A stretch of DNA of 14,378 nt from CAZUVM01 sp964623885. GTDB lineage: Bacteria; Verrucomicrobiota; Verrucomicrobiia; Limisphaerales; UBA8199. Below the pieces are notes generated by a model, which was given only the letters and a program-made list of their open reading frames with translations, ran no database searches and had not been told where the DNA came from. Position 1 is the stretch's first letter, and each line of letters opens with the position of its first letter. The position numbers and the translations under genes are program-made. Of this stretch, positions 1-5,940 are shown in pieces. The stretch lies in contig CAZUVM010000068.1 of assembly GCA_964623885.1 (NCBI GenBank), positions 1 through 14,378 on the forward strand. The letters run 5' to 3'.

Positions 1-381
1 AACGTGACTTACCAATGGCAGCACGCAACGACCAATATCATGGATGGGGGTGAGTACGCAGGCACCACGACCGCAACCCTTCATATCAATGGTGCTTCAA
101 CCCCCGATGCCGGACATTATCGCGTGCTGGTTTCTAATGGCGTAGGACTCACTTACAGCGCGGAAGCTCCACTCGCAGTCGTCGGGATCGGGATGTACCC
201 GACGGTCTCGATTTCCGGCAAAGTCGGCGATACTTACCGGATTGACTATTCGACTAAAGTCGCTCCTTCCACATGGATCCCGCTCAGCACGAACAAGCTG
301 GCTACGTCGCCGCAACTGTTCCTCGACAGCAGCTTCCCCGCCGACAACGCCAGGTACTATCGCGCGGTGTTCTTGTTCTAA
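1..381 (+). CDS. C-terminal part of a secreted Ig-like-domain protein (5' truncated)
   Basis: The frame is open from the first base, so the gene begins outside the window; about 126 codons are visible. Residues 3-60 form an immunoglobulin-like repeat of the kind common in large Verrucomicrobial surface proteins: a YQW start, a TTATLHI strand and the pattern DAGHYRVLVSNGVG. The last 60 residues form a separate module with GDTYRIDYS, a central Trp and a terminal YYRAVFLF. The same pattern closes the GH44 protein encoded at 2610-5189. Such tails are typical of exported proteins, so a secreted or surface location is likely (inference). The function of the missing N-terminal part, possibly an enzyme, cannot be told. 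A strong intrinsic terminator lies 53 bases after the stop. Confidence 0.75.
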   Translation, partial: NVTYQWQHATTNIMDGGEYAGTTTATLHINGASTPDAGHYRVLVSNGVGLTYSAEAPLAVVGIGMYPTVSISGKVGDTYRIDYSTKVAPSTWIPLSTNKLATSPQLFLDSSFPADNARYYRAVFLF

Positions 382-433
382 ATCGACGGTTGCGGGGAAC
401 CTGGTGAACTTCCCCCGCCACTGCTCAGCTCCT

Positions 434-474
434 GCGCCTGGTTGCCCGGATGGTAGCCAGGCGCGTTGCTTTTT
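434..474 (+). terminator. Intrinsic terminator after the Ig-like protein gene
   Basis: GCGCCTGG (434-441) pairs perfectly with CCAGGCGC (457-464). The pairing continues inward through 442-446 and 452-456 with two G-T wobbles, giving a 13-bp stem closed by a 5-base loop. A T run (GCTTTTT) ends at 474. Read on the minus strand there is no T run after the stem, so it probably serves only the plus-strand gene and separates it from the convergent lyase gene. Confidence 0.75.
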
Positions 475-540
475 ATCTACCTGCAAGGCCATGGCGAAGC
501 CCTCCGCGTTGTGCTAACGATGAGTTGAACGCTGGCGCAG

Positions 541-2451
541 CTACTTTGCCGGCGTGATGGTGAGTTTGACGGTGGCCGTCTTCACCGAGTTCACCAAAGC
601 GACAGCCAGGTGAGTGGGCTTTTTAGGCGTGGTCACGTCTTCGTCAATTTGTTGCGCGCTGATGTTGAATGGTTCACCACCGGTATCGATCTTCACGCGA
701 ACCGCTCCTTTGCTGTCCTTGAGCGTCAGCTCGTTTTCCGCTGTTTCTACCCAATCGGACCAGGTGATCAGCGCGGTTTCGAACCGCTGCGGTTCGACAA
801 AGCTGACGCCATCCTGCACGGTTAAGCCCGCGTTCTCACCTCGTCGATAAGTAAAGGTGCGCTCGAGTTTCTTCAACTCAGGCATTTCGTAGGCCGAGGT
901 CATATCCAGGACCAAGGTATCGGCAGCGTCCGTAAAATCCGCGTGCTCCACTCGGGCACGGGCTTCCGCGCCGTCCTTCTGCAGTTTGCCCGCGACGATT
1001 GGCACAGCATGACCGTAGGAGTTGATCACTTTGCTGTCGAGGCGATGAGCGCTGAAGGTGCGTTTGGTGTAAACCTCACCGCCCGGATCGCAGATCACTA
1101 TTGAGTTTCCCGACACCACACTAAAACTGCCGCTGTCATCATGGTGATGGTTGCCGCTATTCGATCCCGCTTTGATGGCGACGGCAAACCGCGCGTCCAA
1201 CTCCGACGCAGGCCGGCAAATGAGCACACCACCATCTTTGAACCATGCGCGCAAAGGAGAGTCCGCCGTGATGACATTGTGCGGAACCGCGGGTAGTGGC
1301 AAATCAGGGAATGAGAAGAGCAACGTGCTGGGCAAGCCGCCATCCGGTTTGGCAAAGTCGGCAAGGCACCCCTGAGGAGCTTTAATGCCCAATCGTTGGC
1401 CAATGAGGCAGGCAAATTTCGCTTCCGGCCGGCTGCCGGGGTGACAGTCGGCAATTGTAGGATAGATGCCGTTGATGATTTCGGAGCGGCTGGCATATAG
1501 CGCCGGTTGCAGCGCCGCCGGATCGGCCAGCAGATCGATGTGGCCCCCGGTTGCTTCGCGAATCGTTTCGCCGAGCATCAGGAAATGACCGAAGCCGTAA
1601 TTCCAATAACCCATTCCTTCGACGCAGTAGCCATCGGGCCCAAATCCTTTCAGAGAATAACGGATGTAATCCTGCGCTGCGGCAATGAACCAGGCGCGAT
1701 CTTCCGGTTTGTCCTCCAGGGCGAGCGCGGCGCCCGCGGTTCCCGCCACACAGACGGCGTTCCAATTGTGCGTCGCGCGCATCCAGGAAATCTCTTTGCG
1801 GCGTCCTTCCGCCATGTCGCGGAAAGGCTGCAAGACGCGGCGCTCGATGTTGTCGTTGAGCAAATGCCGTGTGGCGGGCGCCAGCTTTGAGCCGAGCAGA
1901 TAATCCACATTAGCCAACTCCCAGGCCACCGCAGTGGCCCGCAGATCCATCTCGATCGTGCGGCCGTAAAAATTATCGAGCCGGCCGTCATGCGCCGGGT
2001 AGACCCAGGTTTTCTCGCGGCACATTGCCTCAATTGTTTGAGTGAGCGGCGCCACGAAGCGGCCATGGTTTTCGAGGCATTCGGCGAGCGTGAAAGTGAC
2101 CACGCGCGCACTACGAGCGAATAAGACTTTTTGACAGCGGTCCCGGTTGCCGGTTCTGGAAAAATCCAGGAACAAATCGTCTGTCAGTTCCGGGACTGGT
2201 TCCCTGGCCATTCCCTCTGCGCGAGAAACTATCGAGGAGAAGGCGGGAAGTTTCGCCAGGTTTTCCCAGGCTGGGCGGTCAGTGACTGGCCGGCCGAGGC
2301 CGGTTGCTTTCGGGGGAAGCCAACCGGCAATTTCTTTAATTCGCGATTCGTCGATCGTGATCTCGCAGTGGGCGGGGCGGGCGAGAGAGAGAACAATAAG
2401 GGCAGCTAGCAGTGTGACGAACGAGGGTTTAGCGGTCACGGAGCCGTTCAT
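541..2451 (-). CDS. Heparinase II/III-family secreted polysaccharide lyase
   Basis: The product has about 636 residues from the ATG at 2451; a TTG two codons upstream (2457) is a weaker alternative. A Sec signal peptide is visible (hydrophobic TLLAALIVLSLA, then RPAHCE). The Cys does not sit in a lipobox, so a soluble periplasmic or secreted enzyme is expected. Numbered from the TTG, residues 50-400 look like the alpha/alpha-toroid of alginate/heparin lyases. They contain HNWN (230-233) and the aromatic loop GYCVEGMGYWNYGFG (276-290). Residues 410-638 are the heparinase II/III beta-sandwich domain with NHHHDDSG (436-443). His, Asn and Tyr residues in such motifs act in beta-elimination on uronic acids in PL12, PL15, PL17 and PL21 enzymes. 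The exact substrate (alginate, glycosaminoglycan, other uronate polymer) cannot be read from the sequence. The GH44 gene lies upstream on the same strand, 158 bases away. Confidence 0.85.
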   Translation of the reverse strand: MNGSVTAKPSFVTLLAALIVLSLARPAHCEITIDESRIKEIAGWLPPKATGLGRPVTDRPAWENLAKLPAFSSIVSRAEGMAREPVPELTDDLFLDFSRTGNRDRCQKVLFARSARVVTFTLAECLENHGRFVAPLTQTIEAMCREKTWVYPAHDGRLDNFYGRTIEMDLRATAVAWELANVDYLLGSKLAPATRHLLNDNIERRVLQPFRDMAEGRRKEISWMRATHNWNAVCVAGTAGAALALEDKPEDRAWFIAAAQDYIRYSLKGFGPDGYCVEGMGYWNYGFGHFLMLGETIREATGGHIDLLADPAALQPALYASRSEIINGIYPTIADCHPGSRPEAKFACLIGQRLGIKAPQGCLADFAKPDGGLPSTLLFSFPDLPLPAVPHNVITADSPLRAWFKDGGVLICRPASELDARFAVAIKAGSNSGNHHHDDSGSFSVVSGNSIVICDPGGEVYTKRTFSAHRLDSKVINSYGHAVPIVAGKLQKDGAEARARVEHADFTDAADTLVLDMTSAYEMPELKKLERTFTYRRGENAGLTVQDGVSFVEPQRFETALITWSDWVETAENELTLKDSKGAVRVKIDTGGEPFNISAQQIDEDVTTPKKPTHLAVALVNSVKTATVKLTITPAK

Positions 2452-2577
2452 GATCAAAGCATGACAAGCGGGAGTCAGGATTGGAACAAGTTTGTTTTGT
2501 AATCGGAGAGGCGAATATTAACTGCAGGCGTGGGAATTTGAGGCTCTAGGATTTGAGATTTGAAATGGTTCAGATTG

Positions 2578-2597
2578 GGACGCCAAGGACGGCGTCC
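2578..2597. repeat. Nested inverted repeat downstream of the GH44 gene
   Basis: GGACGCC (2578-2584) and GGCGTCC (2591-2597) form a 7-bp inverted repeat around AAGGAC. The inner AAGGAC also pairs with GTCCTT (2594-2599), so two mutually exclusive hairpins are possible. It lies 12 bases past the stop of the GH44 gene (minus strand). No T run follows on that strand, so it would be an imperfect terminator or an mRNA 3'-end hairpin. Confidence 0.45.
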
Positions 2598-2609
2598 TTA
2601 CCGGTTCCG

Positions 2610-5189
2610 CTAGGGTGCCCAGAAAGCGCGGTAGAATTTGAGACTGGTCGCAGGCTGGGTAATGTGCCACGTAGCATTCGGAATAGTATTGGTCTGCACT
2701 GTAGTCCAGTTGCGCAGGTCCGGACTGGATTGAAGAACGTATCGCTGACCGGCGGTGCCGTCGAGCCATAGGTCGAAAGTTGTTGCGACTACAGTCCCAG
2801 CGCGCAGGTGCGGTTGGGGCGGTGGCGCGCCGGCCGGCAGCACAAACAACGTAATGCTCTGCGCGGGGACCGTGCTGGTGAAAGTACTCCCCGTGAAACT
2901 CATATCCGCCAGACGCGAGATGCTGTTGGCGGAAGTGAGTTGCCACACTTGCCCTGTGCCGCTGAGCAAGCGGTTGGTAATCGCTACGGTGACGGTCGCG
3001 CTTGTGCTGAGTTGCTTGTTGATCACCATCAACGTCAGGGCGCCATCCGAGGAGCGCAGCCCGGCAAAACTCGAAACGTTGTCCGGGTTAGGGCCGGCGG
3101 CATTCACGCTTAGATCGCCGAAAGACGATTTATTGCCGTCATAGTTGCGGTACATTTTCAGCGCATTGTAGGTGAGGGTGCCGGTATTGGGCGTCGTCCA
3201 CCGTGTCGCTAAATCCAAGCCCTCGCGGCCGAAGATGCCAAGGATATCGGCCTGGGCGGTAGCGCCGCTAATGTCGGACTCCGCGCCCCAATTGTATTCG
3301 GTGATGCCGATTTTGGTGCCGGGGTAATAGGCGGCCACCCAGTTTTTCATCCGGGGAATCAGCATAATCACGCTGTTGATCCAACTGGGGTCGATGTAAT
3401 TGGTATCCCAAAACTGGCGTGTGCTTTGGTTTCGAAGCTGCACGGTGGCGGTCGAGACATCGTTGCCACCTACGTTGGCCTCCTGCGGGTAACAGTGGAG
3501 GGTGAAATAATCCAGCAACCGCTTGCCAGTTGCGCTGTCGTGCTGATGAAACTGATTAAGCAGCCACGGCATGTAATCCCACCCGCCATTCGCCTGACGG
3601 TCAGGGTAATGGGCAGGATTATAATCATTATGCTGACCGGACCATTGCTGGTCGTAGCCGCTGTAGAAATAACCGCCCCAGCCCCACTCTTCCGGTCCGG
3701 CTACCAGCGCGTTGGGGTCGTTTGATTTAACCATGCTGGCGGTGGCCAATGACTGCGTCCAAATCTCCTGCATGGTCGCGCCGATGGGATGGATGTCCTG
3801 GTGCGTGGAGTGCCAGATGCTTTGTTCGTTATCCAGGATGAAGTACGGCACGCCGCCGTTGGTCGAGGTTCCCCAACGGCTCGTCAAATGCTGGACGTAA
3901 CTTTGAGCGAAAGCTGTATTGGTTGGGAAATTGGCATCATTGGGGTCATTCGAGGTGATCGCCTTGTTATTATTGGTGCTGCTAAACCCGCTGCCAGCAT
4001 CGGTGCGATACGGATCGGAGGAAGTCTGGGGTCCGTATTTGTTGGTCGAATAGCTCCAGATAATGGAGCGGCCGGGGCCGACCTTTGGCGCCCAGCCGAT
4101 CATCGGCAGCGTGATCATGGCGCCGGCGCGGCCACCCTTGCTGTCGGCGACAAAACTATCGGCGGTTTGGCCCGGAGTAGCGCTGGCGTCGGGATAGCTC
4201 TCAAAATACCAGTCGGCGCCTTTGCCATGCGCATTGAGCAGCCAGTTATAAGTAGTCTCTTCGTTTCCACCCGAGCGATTCATGGTGAAATTCAGATCGT
4301 TCAACTGGTTCGAGCTGGCGAAGGCAACCCCGTAAATCAGCGGGCTGATCGGGTGCCGGTTCAGTTGGGCATCAACGGCGATGGATACGGTGGTTGGGTT
4401 AGTCACCGTCACGCTCGCGGTGGCGGAGTCCACGTGGTTCGTCGTATCGTAAATTACCCTCGCGAACAAGGTGTAGGTACCGGTACCCATCCCCGTCCAA
4501 GTATAGCTGTATGGCGGCGCGGTTTGCTGGCTTAGCAGCGACGCGCTGTTGTAAAACTGGACCTGATTGATTGTGTGACTGTTCGTGAACACGGTAGCCG
4601 CCAGGTTGATGCTGGCTGGGATGCTGTAAATCGAACCATTCGAGGGAGAATTTAGAATCACCGCCGGGGCAGTGCCGGCGACGAGTGTGATATCGTCGAG
4701 GTAAAAGATTGGCTGTGGATTGTTGATGCCCTGGATCCAAAAACCGTCGACGTCTGTCCGGTTAGCGATCCCCATCGATGCCAGCGAAACTGTGTAGAGC
4801 GTCCAGGTGTTTGCCGCGGGCGAGGCCAGGGTGACAGCGGTTTGGGCCGCCCCACCGGCATGCCCTTGAATCTGCAACTGCTGTCCCCCGCTCGATCCAC
4901 CATGAATCCAGAATGTAATGTTAGTGTAAGGGCTCGAGTTGAACGCGGTTGGGTGGGCGATGTAAATAGCCTGCCAGCCTTGGGTAATAGTGACACTGAT
5001 CGAATAGGTGCCCGAATGAACCGGACTGGTGTTGTTCCAACTGATTTGCGTCCAACCGTAGTTCTGCCAGCCGTTTTGCAGCGAATCGGTGTAGATAGGT
5101 TGGTCCGTTTGCGCGGTCAACCGGGCGGTCGTGGCCGCAAACCAAAGAAGGCACAGCCATCTGATTTCTGAACGACATTCGCGTCGCAT
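2610..5189 (-). CDS. Secreted multidomain GH44-type glycoside hydrolase
   Basis: The product has 859 residues. A signal peptide is seen (basic MRRECRSEIR, hydrophobic WLCLLWFAAT, cleavage near LTAQ). Residues about 32-171 are a beta-rich CBM-like domain (FWIHGG, FYLDDITLV) and 174-263 a bacterial Ig-like domain. Residues about 268-785 match GH44 endoglucanases/xyloglucanases: IYGVAF, NRSGGNEETTYNW, GADWYFES, LDNEQSIWHSTHQDIHP and ITEYNWG. By family comparison E455 (DNEQ) would be the acid/base and E631 (TEYNWG) the nucleophile; their 176-residue spacing is close to that of characterised GH44 enzymes as I recall it. Residues 798-859 are a tail module ending in FYRAFWAP. Retaining cleavage of beta-1,4-glucan or xyloglucan is likely. 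Ser306, where I expect Trp in the usual RWGGN motif, marks it as a divergent member. Confidence 0.88.
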   Translation of the reverse strand: MRRECRSEIRWLCLLWFAATTARLTAQTDQPIYTDSLQNGWQNYGWTQISWNNTSPVHSGTYSISVTITQGWQAIYIAHPTAFNSSPYTNITFWIHGGSSGGQQLQIQGHAGGAAQTAVTLASPAANTWTLYTVSLASMGIANRTDVDGFWIQGINNPQPIFYLDDITLVAGTAPAVILNSPSNGSIYSIPASINLAATVFTNSHTINQVQFYNSASLLSQQTAPPYSYTWTGMGTGTYTLFARVIYDTTNHVDSATASVTVTNPTTVSIAVDAQLNRHPISPLIYGVAFASSNQLNDLNFTMNRSGGNEETTYNWLLNAHGKGADWYFESYPDASATPGQTADSFVADSKGGRAGAMITLPMIGWAPKVGPGRSIIWSYSTNKYGPQTSSDPYRTDAGSGFSSTNNNKAITSNDPNDANFPTNTAFAQSYVQHLTSRWGTSTNGGVPYFILDNEQSIWHSTHQDIHPIGATMQEIWTQSLATASMVKSNDPNALVAGPEEWGWGGYFYSGYDQQWSGQHNDYNPAHYPDRQANGGWDYMPWLLNQFHQHDSATGKRLLDYFTLHCYPQEANVGGNDVSTATVQLRNQSTRQFWDTNYIDPSWINSVIMLIPRMKNWVAAYYPGTKIGITEYNWGAESDISGATAQADILGIFGREGLDLATRWTTPNTGTLTYNALKMYRNYDGNKSSFGDLSVNAAGPNPDNVSSFAGLRSSDGALTLMVINKQLSTSATVTVAITNRLLSGTGQVWQLTSANSISRLADMSFTGSTFTSTVPAQSITLFVLPAGAPPPQPHLRAGTVVATTFDLWLDGTAGQRYVLQSSPDLRNWTTVQTNTIPNATWHITQPATSLKFYRAFWAP

Positions 5190-5262
5190 GCCTTAGACTT
5201 ACCCACACCAGAGGACTTGGCGAGAAGAGAAGCTGTCGTTACTTTCTATTACAGGCCAGGCT

Positions 5263-5535
5263 TTACCTCCGCGGTTCGAGATAGGATTCCCAGGCTTTTT
5301 CGGATGGAACGACAGGAAAGATATCGAAGGTGAGTTCCGGCCAGTCAGCGGTGTAGCGCTGAATCGACTCAGCGGTATCGGTTTCGAAGTGAATTACCGC
5401 GCGGCCGCCTTGCACGTCCACGTAACTCTGGGTGTTTTTGAAATCGGGCGGATAGTGGTAGTTGCGACGGCGCGCGAAAATCTCCTGTGTCAGCTTGCTG
5501 TCCCGGCTAAACGTGGCAATCGCGATGTAGTGCAT
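5263..5535 (-). CDS. Small DUF3303-like protein
   Basis: The product is 90 residues from the ATG at 5535. The frame stays open further upstream to 5721, but the extra 62 residues look like translated noncoding DNA (Phe/Cys-rich, no domain), so the internal start is preferred. The protein begins MHYIAIATFSRDSK and ends with WPELTFDIFPVVPSEKAWE. This pattern fits the DUF3303 family of about 90-residue ferredoxin-like proteins of unknown function. No signal peptide or membrane segment is present, so it should be cytoplasmic. Its stop lies 73 bases before the GH44 start on the same strand, but no functional link is evident. The family assignment rests on a remembered pattern and could be wrong. 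Confidence 0.6.
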   Translation of the reverse strand: MHYIAIATFSRDSKLTQEIFARRRNYHYPPDFKNTQSYVDVQGGRAVIHFETDTAESIQRYTADWPELTFDIFPVVPSEKAWESYLEPRR

Positions 5536-5699
5536 AGGTGGATTTTGATGAGAACAGTTTCGTCGGCATAACACAACCGCGTGCCGAAAATCCGGTGCGT
5601 GAACTGAGTGAAACGTATGGAACCAAGGAAACAGAGTCAAGCGAAGCCAAAAGCCAGGCGGGAAAACACGTCCCAGTGATAAAAAGAAGTCGAAATTCG

Positions 5700-5739
5700 A
5701 CGCAAAGGCGCAAAAGCGCAAGGACGCTGGGACGCAAAG
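5700..5739. repeat. Five degenerate 8-bp tandem units
   Basis: The units are ACGCAAAG, GCGCAAAA, GCGCAAGG, ACGCTGGG and ACGCAAAG, directly adjacent, with consensus RCGCAAAG. The array sits in the 405-base gene-free gap between the DUF3303-like gene and the permease gene. A near-palindrome (TCGAAATTCGA, 5690-5700) touches its left end. Apart from a weak 6-bp inverted repeat (5866-5885), I see nothing else in this gap and no convincing T-tailed terminator for the ABC operon, which ends at 5941. Confidence 0.6.
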
Positions 5740-5940
5740 AGACTGGTTATATTTGGAACTGAAGTAACCACCCTTCGGTTAATGCGTGCTGCATGCCACC
5801 TGATCGGCGCTCAATCTGCTGGGATTTTGGCTTCGCGTCATTGCGTTAAAAGATTTTTCGCATCGATTCCGGCTCCGCGCGGAATTAGGTTGAAAGGAAT
5901 TTGTTTTTACAGAGTGTTCCCCAAACGTGAGCTGGTGTCC

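Noticed and set aside
2360..2451. Lipoprotein signal in the heparinase-family lyase
   Set aside because: The residues before the Cys are Pro-Ala-His, which does not fit a lipobox; ordinary signal peptidase I cleavage is more likely.
3789..4535. Long plus-strand open frame (248 codons) inside the GH44 gene
   Set aside because: It lies fully antisense to a gene with clear domains and catalytic motifs. Its translation is low in recognisable features and looks like a codon-bias shadow.
5536..5721. Longer N-terminal version of the DUF3303-like protein
   Set aside because: The extra 62 residues show no family similarity, and the domain starts exactly at the internal Met at 5535.
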